The position numbers and the translations under genes are program-made. DNA of 48,571 bases from Alphaproteobacteria bacterium (GTDB taxonomy: Bacteria; Pseudomonadota; Alphaproteobacteria; JAEULC01). The notes under the pieces are model-generated. The model saw nothing but the letters and a program-made list of their open reading frames with translations, ran no database searches and had not been told where the DNA came from. Shown piece by piece: positions 35,889-43,518 of the stretch (its first letter is position 1; each line of letters opens with the position of its first letter). Location: the NCBI GenBank assembly GCA_020846275.1, contig JADLEG010000087.1, forward strand, positions 1 through 48,571, in the 5' to 3' direction.

Positions 35889-37397
35889 CTACTTCCTCAC
35901 CCACGCCCGCAATTCGTAGCGCAGCACCTTGCCCATCGCGTTGCGCGGCAGGCGGTCCACGACCACCACATCGCGCGGATGCTTGAAACGGGCGAGGCGG
36001 CCTTCGAACCTCGCGAGAATCGCGGCCTTGTCGCAGGCCGCGCCGGCGCGGGGCACGACCACCGCCACCGGCTCCTCGCCCCATCGGGGATGCGGCCGTG
36101 CCACGACCACGCATTCCGCGATCGAGGAATCTTCCAGCAGCACGGCCTCGAGCTCGGCCGGGTAGATGTTCTCGCCGCCCGAGATGATCAGGTCCTTGCG
36201 CCGCTCGTCGACCCAGAAGAAACCGTCGGCGTCGCGATGCGCGATGTCGCCCGTGCGGAACCAGGCGCCGCGGAACGCTTCGGCGGTCGCCGCGGGATCG
36301 CGCCAGTATTCGCGCATCACGTTGGGGCCGCGCACCTCGATCTCGCCACGCACGCCGGGCGCGACTTCGCGGCCCTGGTCGTCGACCACGCACGCCTGGC
36401 AGTACTTCGCCGGCAGGCCGGTCGAGCCGACGCGCCCGGCGTGCTCGACGCGCTGGTAGACCGCGATCGGCGCGGTCTCGGTCGAGCCGTACACCTGGAT
36501 CACCGGTACGCCGCGCTGGTGGAACGCATGGATCAGCGGCGCCGGCACGATCGACGAGCCGGTGGTCACGCAGCGGAGCGACGACAGGTCCGCCGCCGCC
36601 CAGCTCGGATGGTCGATCAGCGCCTGCATGGTCGCGGGCACCAGCACGCAGAGCGTGGGCCCGATGGACCGGATGGCGTCGAGCGTCGCTGCCGGGTCGA
36701 AGCGGCGGTGCAGCACCACCTCGGCGCCTGCGCGCAAGGCCGGCATGGTCTGGATGTTGAGTCCGCCGACATGGAACATCGGCAGCACGGTGAGCACGCG
36801 ATCGTCCGTGGTCAGCGCGTGCATGTCGGCGGCGTTCAGCGCGTTCCATTCCAGTGCGTCCTGGGTCAGCACCGCGCCCTTGGGCCGGCCCGTCGTGCCC
36901 GAGGTGTAGACCAGCAGCACCGGCGAATCCGCCGTGCCGGCGACGGGCACGTCCGGGCGCCGCGTCGCGTCGGCCAGCGCCATCGCGCCGAACCACTGCG
37001 ATTCGTCGGCGCCAAAATGCTTGCCCTTGATCGAGGGCAGGGCGGGCAGGATCGCCGCGAGACCGGCGCGGAATTCCTCCTCCGCGAAGATCAGCTTGGG
37101 CTCGGCGTTCTTGAGGATATAGGCGTGCTCGGGCGGGGCGAGTCGCCAGTTGAGCGGCAGCAGCATCGCGCCCAGCCGCGCGCAGGCAAACAGCAGCAGG
37201 ATCATCTCGGGCCGGTTGAGGCCGAGATAGGCCACCCGGTCGCCAGGGTTGATGCCGCGATCGGCCGCCAGCAGCGCCGCGATCGCGCGTACGCGTCGCT
37301 CGATCTCGGCATAGTCGATCATCCTGCCCTCGAACCGGATCGCGGTTTTGCCCGGCGTCGCCGCGGCGTGGCGCTCAAGCCAGGCGGCGAGGGTCAT
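35889..37397 (-). CDS. AMP-binding acyl-CoA synthetase
   Basis: 502 aa ANL-superfamily ligase: LLVYTSGTTGRPKGAVLTQ (P-loop), VYGSTETAP (A5), GAWFRTGDIAHRDADGFFWVDERRKDLIISGGENIYPAELEAVL (A7-A8 hinge), and LPRNAMGKVLRYELR with the C-terminal Lys. It resembles medium/long-chain fatty acid or aryl-CoA ligases (FadD/MenE-like), distinct from the benzoate-type ligase at 27078-28727. It is probably the last gene of the minus-strand group with the acyl-CoA dehydrogenase upstream, though repeat B copy 3 separates the two. Its substrate is unknown. Confidence 0.88.
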   Translation of the reverse strand: MTLAAWLERHAAATPGKTAIRFEGRMIDYAEIERRVRAIAALLAADRGINPGDRVAYLGLNRPEMILLLFACARLGAMLLPLNWRLAPPEHAYILKNAEPKLIFAEEEFRAGLAAILPALPSIKGKHFGADESQWFGAMALADATRRPDVPVAGTADSPVLLVYTSGTTGRPKGAVLTQDALEWNALNAADMHALTTDDRVLTVLPMFHVGGLNIQTMPALRAGAEVVLHRRFDPAATLDAIRSIGPTLCVLVPATMQALIDHPSWAAADLSSLRCVTTGSSIVPAPLIHAFHQRGVPVIQVYGSTETAPIAVYQRVEHAGRVGSTGLPAKYCQACVVDDQGREVAPGVRGEIEVRGPNVMREYWRDPAATAEAFRGAWFRTGDIAHRDADGFFWVDERRKDLIISGGENIYPAELEAVLLEDSSIAECVVVARPHPRWGEEPVAVVVPRAGAACDKAAILARFEGRLARFKHPRDVVVVDRLPRNAMGKVLRYELRAWVRK

Positions 37398-37420
37398 GGC
37401 GCGGCGCGCCCGGCCGGCAC

Positions 37421-37523
37421 CCTCGTCCTTCTAGACGCCGCTACGCGGCTCCTCAGGATGAGGCTGCCTTTCATGTTGCATCACCCTGAGGAGGCCCCGC
37501 AGGGGCCGTCTCGAAGGGCGAGG
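37421..37523. repeat. Palindromic repeat family B, copy 3 (degenerate)
   Basis: CCTCGTCCTTCTAGACG pairs with CGTCTCGAAGGGCGAGG, and inner CTCCTCAGGATGA with TCACCCTGAGGAG. Differs from copies 1 and 2 in the centre. It occupies most of the gap between the acyl-CoA dehydrogenase and CoA ligase genes on the minus strand. Confidence 0.75.
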
Positions 37524-37549
37524 CCACGCACGGACCGTCAGGCATGCGC

Positions 37550-38782
37550 CTACTCGTCCGTCTCGCCCGGCGCGTAGAGCGTCTCGCGGCCCAGGCGGTC
37601 GAGGCAGAGCTCGGCCGTCCACGGCAGCATCAGCGCGCCGCAGCGGCTGTCGCGGTAGAGGCGCTCCAGGGGCAAGGGCCGCAGCATCGCTTGGCCGCCG
37701 CAGGTGCGCAGCGCCAGCGCGCACAGCGCGTTGGCGTTCTCCATGATGGTGAACTGCGCGGCGTAGCAGCGCAGCCGCGCCGCCTTGGGCGGATCCACCC
37801 GCGCCTCGTCGATCACCCGGCGGAACAGGGCCCAGGTCTGCTCGAGCTTGATGAACATCTCCGCCACGGCGATCTGCTTGGTGGGGTACATGCGCCGCTT
37901 GACCGGCGGCAGGCCCTCGATCTCCCCGCGCAGGTAGGCGATGGTGAAGTCATAGGCCGCCTGGGCGATGCCCATGTAGCTGGGCGACAGCGTCAGGAAC
38001 ATGTGCGGCCAGCGCATCGCCGCCTGGTGGTAGATGCCCGCGGGCATCAGCGCCGCGTCGTGGCCCACCTTCACGTCTTTCAGCAGCAGCGTGCGCGAAA
38101 CCGTCGCGCGCATGCCCAGCGGGTCCCAGGCGCCCACCACCGACAGGCCGGGCGCGTCCTTGGGCACGGCGAGGTAGAGCGTGTCGCGCCGTCCCGCCCC
38201 CGGCTTGTCCTCGGTGCACAGCACGCCATAGTAATCGGCCGCGCCCGCCAGCGATGCGAATATCTTCTTGCCGTTCAGCACCCAGCCGCCGTCCACGCGT
38301 TTCGCCATGGTGCCGAACGGGGCATGGCCGGCCGCCGCCGCGCTGCCCTCGGAGAAGGGCTGGGCGTAGACCTTGCCCTCGCCGACGATGCGGCCGTAGT
38401 GCAGCACGCGGTTTGCCTCGTGCCCGGTGCGCTGCGCGTCGGTCATGTCGAGCGCGTCGGCCAGTGCGCCCGACCACATCGCCGCGCAACTGTGCATGTT
38501 GAAGGTCAGCGCGGTGGCGCCGCAGTGCCGGCCGATCTCCGCCGCCACCAGGCAATAGGTCTCGTAGTCCGCCGCCAATCCGCCGTACTGCGCCGGCACG
38601 CAAAGCCCGAGGAAGCCGGCGTCGCGCAGGTCGGCATAGTTCTCGAACGGGAACGACGCTTCGAGATCGTATTTGAACGCGCGCGGCGCGAATTTTTCCC
38701 TGCCCAGCTTCGCGGCGATGCCGACCAGCTCGCGCTGGCGCGGCGTGAGCCCGACCGTGGTGTCGATGGCGGGGTCGGTCAT
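37550..38782 (-). CDS. Acyl-CoA dehydrogenase-family protein
   Basis: 410 aa. The N-terminal domain (LTPRQRELVGIAAKLGREKFAPRAFKYD) and LGLCVPAQYGGLAADYETYCLVAAEIGRHCGATAL are family-like; the mid-domain has WVLNGKKIFASLAGAADYYGVL; the C-terminal domain has RTCGGQAMLRPLPLERLYRDSRCGALM. The usual IYEGT box with catalytic Glu is replaced by CGALMLPWTAELC, so this belongs to a divergent group close to DszC/flavin-dependent monooxygenase-like acyl-CoA dehydrogenases. With a flavin reductase gene divergent nearby, a monooxygenase role is worth considering. Its ATG overlaps the hydrolase stop (ATGA). Confidence 0.83.
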   Translation of the reverse strand: MTDPAIDTTVGLTPRQRELVGIAAKLGREKFAPRAFKYDLEASFPFENYADLRDAGFLGLCVPAQYGGLAADYETYCLVAAEIGRHCGATALTFNMHSCAAMWSGALADALDMTDAQRTGHEANRVLHYGRIVGEGKVYAQPFSEGSAAAAGHAPFGTMAKRVDGGWVLNGKKIFASLAGAADYYGVLCTEDKPGAGRRDTLYLAVPKDAPGLSVVGAWDPLGMRATVSRTLLLKDVKVGHDAALMPAGIYHQAAMRWPHMFLTLSPSYMGIAQAAYDFTIAYLRGEIEGLPPVKRRMYPTKQIAVAEMFIKLEQTWALFRRVIDEARVDPPKAARLRCYAAQFTIMENANALCALALRTCGGQAMLRPLPLERLYRDSRCGALMLPWTAELCLDRLGRETLYAPGETDE

Positions 38783-39567
38783 GCCGCCGCCTTCGCCTGT
38801 GCCGCCAGGAACGCCCCCAGCGCCGCGTTGAACGCCTGGGGCTGCTCGATGTTGGCGAGGTGGCCAGCCTTCGGCAGCTCGACATACAGCGCGCCGGGGA
38901 TCTTCGCTTGCATGCGCTTCATCAGCTCGGGCGGCGCCACGGTGTCGCGCTGGCCCACCAGCAGCAGCACGGGCATCTTGAGCCCGGCCAGCGCGTCGCG
39001 CCGGTCGAAGGTCACTAGGCATTTCAGCGCCGCGCGATAGGCTGCTTCGGGGATCGCCGACATGGCGGCGATGGCCGCCGCGCGCGCCGCCGCGTCAGGC
39101 TGATCGCCCAACAGACCGTCGACGACGCCGGGCGCGATGCCCGCCATGCCCTTGCCCTCGTCGAGCGGCCTGGTGCGCTTGGCGATGAACTCCTCCTGCC
39201 ACGCACCGGTGCTGCCGCCGAACGCGGCCGAGCTGCCGGACAGAACCAGGCTCAGCACGCGCGCGGGAAACCGCGCCGCGAACTCCAGCGCCACCATCCC
39301 GCCCATCGAATGCCCGACGACATGCGCCGAGGGCGCCGCCGCGCGGTCCATCAACCGCGCCAGCGCCTCGGCCAGCGCGGGGAAGGTGGTCTCGGGCATC
39401 ATCGCGGTGTGGCCATAGCCCGGCATCTCCCAGGCGATGCAACGATGCGCTGATCCGAACGCCGCGAACTGCGCGCGCCACAGGTCGGGCCCGCCGCCGA
39501 TCCCGTGCAGGAACACCAGCGGCGCCCCATTGTCGCCGGCAAAGGTCGCGAAGGGGACGACGATCAT
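38779..39567 (-). CDS. Alpha/beta-fold hydrolase
   Basis: 262 aa. LVFLHGIGGGPDLW forms the oxyanion loop, VVGHSMGGMVAL the nucleophile elbow, LLVGQRDTVAPPELM carries the Asp and LPKAGHLANIEQP the His. The shape is that of 3-oxoadipate enol-lactonase or meta-cleavage hydrolases. It overlaps the acyl-CoA dehydrogenase start by 4 nt (ATGA) and lies downstream of the NicX-like dioxygenase gene. If that enzyme opens a pyridine ring, this protein could be the N-formylmaleamate deformylase (NicD) equivalent; that is inference from context only. Confidence 0.85.
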   Translation of the reverse strand: MIVVPFATFAGDNGAPLVFLHGIGGGPDLWRAQFAAFGSAHRCIAWEMPGYGHTAMMPETTFPALAEALARLMDRAAAPSAHVVGHSMGGMVALEFAARFPARVLSLVLSGSSAAFGGSTGAWQEEFIAKRTRPLDEGKGMAGIAPGVVDGLLGDQPDAAARAAAIAAMSAIPEAAYRAALKCLVTFDRRDALAGLKMPVLLLVGQRDTVAPPELMKRMQAKIPGALYVELPKAGHLANIEQPQAFNAALGAFLAAQAKAAA

Positions 39568-39611
39568 GCGAGCTCTCCTTCTCGCGTCCGACGCGCTGCA
39601 GATTCCATTTT

Positions 39612-39938
39612 GTCCCCCTCCCTTTGCGGGAGGGGGGTTAGGGGGAGGGGGATTCGTGCGTTCGCGCCGCTGCCTGCGCTATTCCGCCTGTCCGGCGCAC
39701 ACAGAAACCACCAAGACACCAAGGCACCAAGATGAGGATGCCGGACCAAGACGACGCGACGGGCGTGCCGCAAAGCGATTCCGATTCGGCGTTCTTCGGC
39801 TCGTTGCGGCGACTTCTCGGTTCTGCCTTGGTGTCTTGGTGTCTTGGTGGTTTTCGCGCACGCCAGGCGGACCGCGCCGAGTAGGCAGTGGAGAGGATGC
39901 CCCCTCCCCCTAGCCCCCTCCCGCAAGGGGAGGGGGAC
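39612..39938. repeat. Nested palindromic repeat, family C copy 2 with inner element
   Basis: Outer arms: GTCCCCCTCCCTTTGCGGG...TTAGGGGGAGGGGG on the left and CCCCCTCCCCCTAGCCCCCT...GGGGAGGGGGAC on the right, about 45 bp each. Middle arms TCCGCCTG (near 39684) and CAGGCGGA (near 39864). Inner arms GAAACCACCAAGACACCAAG (39704-39731) and CTTGGTGTCTTGGTGGTTTTC (39827-39855). The whole gap 39568-39966 is taken up by this element; no gene is present. Confidence 0.82.
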
Positions 39939-39966
39939 TCAGGAAACTCGCCTATACGAGCACTCG

Positions 39967-41025
39967 TCACCCCAGCTCTCCCACCAGCCTGCCCTGCTCC
40001 ACCACCACAGCACCGTCGAGCGTCACGGTGCAGGCGCGCAGCGGCAGGTCGAAATGGCCCAGGGTGAACCGCCCAGCCGTCTCGTTGGCGCCGGTGGAGT
40101 AAAGGAAGTTGCCGGCGATCGCGCGCAGCTCGGTGCCGTTGGTGTCGCGCTTGTCGTACATCGCCAGCGCCTCCCACCGCGCCTTCGGGTTCATGCCCCA
40201 GCCGACATGCGAAACCGCATAGGCGTTGCGGTCGCCCCAGGCCGCGATGTAGTCGCGCATCATCGCCGCGTCCACGCCCGCGCCGTCGATCGCCGTCACG
40301 TAGTCGTCGGCGATCGTCATAGCGACCGCGCTTTCGACATAGCGCTTGAAGGTCAGGTTGGCGTCGCCCGGCGCCAGCACCAGCCGCCCGTTGACCGAAC
40401 CGGCGCGCGGGAAGCACAGCACCAGCCCGCCCGGCCAGTGCGCCACGCTGCCCGGCCGGTCGCACCAGCCCCACACCCCGCCGGGCTCGGCGCCTTCGAC
40501 CCGGATCGTCAGGTCGGTGCCGGCGGCCGAGATGACGCGCATCGTCTTGGCTGCCTTCAGGCGTTTCACGCCGGCCTTCACCTTCGCTTCCAGCGCCGGC
40601 CCATCGGCGCCATTGGGCGCCAGACGCTCCAGCGCCTCGGGATGTTCGTTGCTGACCATCAGCAGCCGTGCCCCGCCCTTCAGGATGTCCTTCAGCTCGG
40701 GCGCATGCAGCATGCCCTCGACGGTCAGGTCGACGACCAGCCCCGCAGACGCCAGCGCCGCCACCACGGGCTTGAGCCCGCCCACCGCGTCCGACGCGCC
40801 GGTGGACCGCACCGCGACGGGCGCGCGCTGGGCCGGGGTCGGGACCACCACGTGAAAGGCCCGCGCCCCCAGGCGGTGCAGCGCCAGTTCGGCGAGCTGC
40901 ACGTTCACCGCCCGCGACTGGGTCTCGGACAGGATCGCGACAGCCTCGCCGCGCTGGACGCGGCAGAGCGCCAGGACGGACTCGAACGCGTCGATCCACT
41001 TGCCTTCGATGCGGTCGGCCAGCAT
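39967..41025 (-). CDS. nicX: 2,5-dihydroxypyridine 5,6-dioxygenase (NicX)-like protein
   Basis: 352 aa, same length as Pseudomonas putida NicX. The iron-binding residues of NicX have clear equivalents: His273 in VSHVGWGMNP, and His324 and Asp326 in LGHFDLPLRAC. Shared blocks from memory include HSP/HAPE...ILK.G.R.L, WG.CD.PG...HWP.G, and GNFL.STG.N. NicX opens the ring of 2,5-dihydroxypyridine to N-formylmaleamate using non-haem Fe(II). M29-like aminopeptidases share the fold, but lack this trio. It is the first enzyme of a minus-strand group with a hydrolase, an acyl-CoA dehydrogenase-like protein and a CoA ligase; a flavin reductase gene is nearby. No nicC, nicE or nicF is seen. Confidence 0.78.
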   Translation of the reverse strand: MLADRIEGKWIDAFESVLALCRVQRGEAVAILSETQSRAVNVQLAELALHRLGARAFHVVVPTPAQRAPVAVRSTGASDAVGGLKPVVAALASAGLVVDLTVEGMLHAPELKDILKGGARLLMVSNEHPEALERLAPNGADGPALEAKVKAGVKRLKAAKTMRVISAAGTDLTIRVEGAEPGGVWGWCDRPGSVAHWPGGLVLCFPRAGSVNGRLVLAPGDANLTFKRYVESAVAMTIADDYVTAIDGAGVDAAMMRDYIAAWGDRNAYAVSHVGWGMNPKARWEALAMYDKRDTNGTELRAIAGNFLYSTGANETAGRFTLGHFDLPLRACTVTLDGAVVVEQGRLVGELG

Positions 41026-41032
41026 CGGCCTG

Positions 41033-41374
41033 CTAGCCCCGTCGGCCGTCGGACGGCCCGAATACCGCGTCGATTCGCGCCAGCACCTCTTCGAGCACCG
41101 CCTCGACGCTCCTGCCTTCGAACGTCGCCCCGCCGATATGGTCGTCTGCGACGATCATGTCGTGGTCGGCCGCATCGACCACCGCGCCTTTCCGCGATCC
41201 AAAGCTCGGCTGCACCCGCAACGTCTCGACCCGGTAGACCTGCGCCTGGTAGAGGCCGCTATCGCCGGCCCGACGCACTTCGATTCGAAAGCGGAACGGC
41301 TCGGCGCCCTCGACGTCGGGAACGATGGGCTCCAACTCGTACGTCTTGACGATCTCGAACAGTTTTCTTGGCAT
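41033..41374 (-). CDS. Hypothetical protein
   Basis: 113 aa, soluble, beginning MPRKLFEIVKTYELEPIVPD. It is rich in beta-prone segments (PFRFRIEVRRAGDSGLYQAQVYRVETLRVQP) and ends with an acidic helix (VEAVLEEVLARIDAVFG). I do not recognise the family. It precedes the NicX-like gene by 7 nt on the same strand and is very likely co-transcribed with it, so it may be an accessory of that pathway. Confidence 0.65.
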   Translation of the reverse strand: MPRKLFEIVKTYELEPIVPDVEGAEPFRFRIEVRRAGDSGLYQAQVYRVETLRVQPSFGSRKGAVVDAADHDMIVADDHIGGATFEGRSVEAVLEEVLARIDAVFGPSDGRRG

Positions 41375-41383
41375 GGTCGTTCG

Positions 41384-41821
41384 CTATTTCGAGCACGAGC
41401 ATTGGCAGTGCCGGGAGTAGCATCCGCCGGGCGTCGATTGCGTCGCCGCGCGCTTGGCATCGCGGCAGGCCGAGGCTTCGTCGGGGCCTCTCGCCTGGCC
41501 CGTGGTCCTGGCCGGACAGCGCGCATCCCGGTTGATCTGCTGCACGTTGCAGCTTGCCGAGCAGGACCATCGGGCAGCCGCCGCCGTCCATACGCGGCCG
41601 CCAGGAACGCCCCGCCCCAGCGGGTCCGTCAGGGCATCGAGCAGGTCTTCCACATCCGGCGTCATGCTGGGGCCGTGAACGGTCGGCATCCCTTCCGACG
41701 CCGCCAGCATCTGCGGGAGGCCGAGCAGAAGGGCGATCAGAATCGCCATTCGCGCGATACCGCCCGCCAGGCATCCCCAACGGTGGACGGAACCTGTCCA
41801 TACCGAGTCGCAATGCACCAT
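41384..41821 (-). CDS. Cysteine-rich small exported protein
   Basis: 145 aa. The ATG at 41821 follows GAGGGGGACCGG; an internal ATG at 41749 is an alternative start. A hydrophobic signal segment (MAILIALLLGLPQMLAA) is followed by an acidic linker and a C-terminal domain with nine cysteines: WSCSASC, ARCPARTTG, EASACRDAKRAA, GGCYSRHCQCSC. The even spacing suggests a disulfide-bonded extracytoplasmic module. The CPAR...ACRDAK...GCYxRHCQC arrangement recalls C-terminal modules of secreted or toxin-like proteins, but I cannot name a family. It lies 9 nt before the hypothetical gene and divergent to the flavin reductase gene. Confidence 0.6.
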   Translation of the reverse strand: MVHCDSVWTGSVHRWGCLAGGIARMAILIALLLGLPQMLAASEGMPTVHGPSMTPDVEDLLDALTDPLGRGVPGGRVWTAAAARWSCSASCNVQQINRDARCPARTTGQARGPDEASACRDAKRAATQSTPGGCYSRHCQCSCSK

Positions 41822-41940
41822 CCGGTCCCCCTCGCCGGAACGACCATAGCGCATGTGACGGCCGGTTGACGACTGGCAGGCCCGCTCCGTCGACACGAGC
41901 ATTTTCCCTTCTGCCGCCGGCTGTGCTTGAATGCGCCGCA

Positions 41941-42447
41941 ATGAACGATACCGACACCCCGCATCCCCGACCCGTCGATACGCGCGCCTTCCGCATCGCC
42001 CTTGGCCGGTTCGTCACGGGCGTCACCGTGATCACGACCCTGGCCCGCGACGGACGGCCGGTCGGACTGACGGTCAATTCCTTCAACTCGGTCTCGCTCG
42101 ACCCGCCGCTGGTGCTGTGGAGCATCGATCGGCGCGGCTCGTTCTACGACGCCTTCCTGGCCTGCGACCGCTTCGCCGTCAACGTACTGGGCGCGGGTCA
42201 GCGCGATCTGTCGCGCAAGTTCGCCGGCATCCCCGACGAGCGCTTCGACGACGTGAACATCGAGCCCGGGCAGGGCGGCCTGCCGCTGCTCAAGGGCTGC
42301 ATCGCCTGGTTCGAATGCCGCACCCGCCATCGCTATGACGGCGGCGACCATCTGATCCTGGTGGGCGAGGTGGATCGATTCGAGCATCATCCCGGCCAGG
42401 AACTGCTCTATTTCGCCGGGCAATACGGAATCGCCTCCGCGATCTGA
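41941..42447 (+). CDS. Flavin reductase family protein
   Basis: 168 aa with the HpaC/SnaC-type FMN-binding split-barrel layout: FRIALGRFVTGVTVITTLARDGRPVGLTVNSFNSVSLDPPLVLW, then FAVNVLGAGQRDLSRKFAG and HLILVGEVDRFEHHPGQELLYFAGQYG. These proteins reduce FMN or FAD with NAD(P)H and hand the free reduced flavin to a partner monooxygenase. The candidate partner here is the divergent acyl-CoA dehydrogenase-like protein at 37550-38782, or an enzyme elsewhere. It is divergent from the Cys-rich protein gene; the gap 41822-41940 is the likely promoter region. Confidence 0.9.
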   Translation: MNDTDTPHPRPVDTRAFRIALGRFVTGVTVITTLARDGRPVGLTVNSFNSVSLDPPLVLWSIDRRGSFYDAFLACDRFAVNVLGAGQRDLSRKFAGIPDERFDDVNIEPGQGGLPLLKGCIAWFECRTRHRYDGGDHLILVGEVDRFEHHPGQELLYFAGQYGIASAI

Positions 42448-42575
42448 CGCCCGGCGGCGATCCTGCCGGCGGCCTCGACTCTCCGGAACCTATCCCCGCG
42501 CGTCCCGTTTGCTTCCCAGGGGCGGACGGATGCCTGTCCAGCCTGGGGGAATGCGTTGCTATTGAGGAGATTTCC

Positions 42576-43097
42576 ATGGTGTCAGTGAAGACGAACGCCC
42601 GCGCATGGGCCGCTGCCGCGCTGCTGGGCACCGCGCTGTTGGCGGGGCCGGGATTGGCACAGACCAGCCCGCAGCCCCAGTCGCCGGCGGCACAGGCGCC
42701 GGCCCGCACCAAGGTGGCCCCCGGCTCGGGCGCGCAGGCGGCGCGCACCTACTCGACGCCGGAGCGCGTCGAGGCGCGCATCCAGGATTTGCACAGCAAG
42801 CTCGCGATCACTCAGGCGCAGGAGCCGCAGTGGCGGCAGCTGGCGCAGACCATGCGCGAGAACGCCCAGGCCGTCGAGTCGAAGGCCGCGGAGCGCGAGA
42901 AGGCGCTGCAGACCATGACGGTGATGGACGACCTGCGGTCCTACGAGGCCCTGGCGAAGGTGCACGCGGAGACGATGACCAAGCTGGTCGCCTCGTTCGA
43001 GCCGCTCTACACCGCGATGTCGCCCGAGCAGAAGAAGCGCGCCGACGCGGAGTTCCAGGGCTATCGCAAGCGCGCGTCGAACACGCAGACCCAGTAG
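42576..43097 (+). CDS. Periplasmic Spy/CpxP-like LTXXQ-motif protein
   Basis: 173 aa. A signal peptide (to about GLAQ, residue 29) and a low-complexity Gln/Pro/Ala linker precede a helical domain: TPERVEARIQDLHSKLAITQAQEPQWRQLAQTMRENA and FEPLYTAMSPEQKKRADAEFQGY, where LYTAMSPEQKK is the LTXXQ-type box. It is the same family as the protein at 9603-10193 but lacks the Met/Gly repeat. It lies 42 nt upstream of another small exported protein. Likely an envelope chaperone. The 128-bp gap before it shows nothing notable. Confidence 0.8.
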   Translation: MVSVKTNARAWAAAALLGTALLAGPGLAQTSPQPQSPAAQAPARTKVAPGSGAQAARTYSTPERVEARIQDLHSKLAITQAQEPQWRQLAQTMRENAQAVESKAAEREKALQTMTVMDDLRSYEALAKVHAETMTKLVASFEPLYTAMSPEQKKRADAEFQGYRKRASNTQTQ

Positions 43098-43139
43098 GCG
43101 GGCCCGTAGCCTCGCTTGCACGAAAGACAGGAGGTTGAC

Positions 43140-43400
43140 ATGAACCGCAGCAAGACCAGCCGTGCTGTTGCGCTGGCGCTAGCCATCGCGGCGACGGCCA
43201 GCGCGGGATATCTCGCGACGACCGGCGCCGCCCAGGCGGACGAGCGCTGGCGCCATCGCCACTGGGATCGCGGCGACTGGCATCGCCACCATCCGCACTA
43301 CTATACGGCGCCGGGCTATGTTTACACGCCGCCGCCGGTGGTCTACGCGCCGCCGCCGGTCTATCCGCATCCCGGCGTTTCGCTGAATTTCCGCTTCTAG
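43140..43400 (+). CDS. Small exported His/Pro/Tyr-rich protein
   Basis: 86 aa with a signal peptide (MNRSKTSRAVALALAIAATASAGYLATTGAAQA), a His/Trp/Arg-rich block (RWRHRHWDRGDWHRHHPHYY) and a Pro/Tyr/Val tail ending in VSLNFRF. The His block could bind metal. It resembles in style the YAPPP protein at 10424-10792; both follow or neighbour a Spy-like gene, so the pairing may be meaningful. ACAGGAGGTTGAC precedes the ATG, an optimal ribosome site. Confidence 0.75.
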   Translation: MNRSKTSRAVALALAIAATASAGYLATTGAAQADERWRHRHWDRGDWHRHHPHYYTAPGYVYTPPPVVYAPPPVYPHPGVSLNFRF

Positions 43401-43413
43401 CCGAGAGTTGCGT

Positions 43414-43439
43414 ACCCGGGGGCAGCTGCCCCCCGGGGT
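43414..43439 (+). terminator. GC-rich hairpin after the small exported protein gene
   Basis: CCCGGGGGCAG pairs with CTGCCCCCCGGG (one bulged C), a strong hairpin 14 nt after the stop codon. There is no T-run, so it may be a Rho-dependent end or an mRNA stabiliser. A weak promoter-like TATAGC at 43479-43484 precedes the next gene. Confidence 0.45.
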
Positions 43440-43518
43440 CCGCGCGCAGTCCAAGCCCGTTTACCCGGTCGCCTGCCTGATATAGCCTCCCCGGCAAAAC
43501 ACCGTCGGGGAGGTCGAT

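Noticed and set aside
39704..39855. CRISPR-like array suggested by repeated CACCAAG units
   Set aside because: The repeats are adjoining short units arranged as inverted arms, without spacers of constant length and without cas genes.
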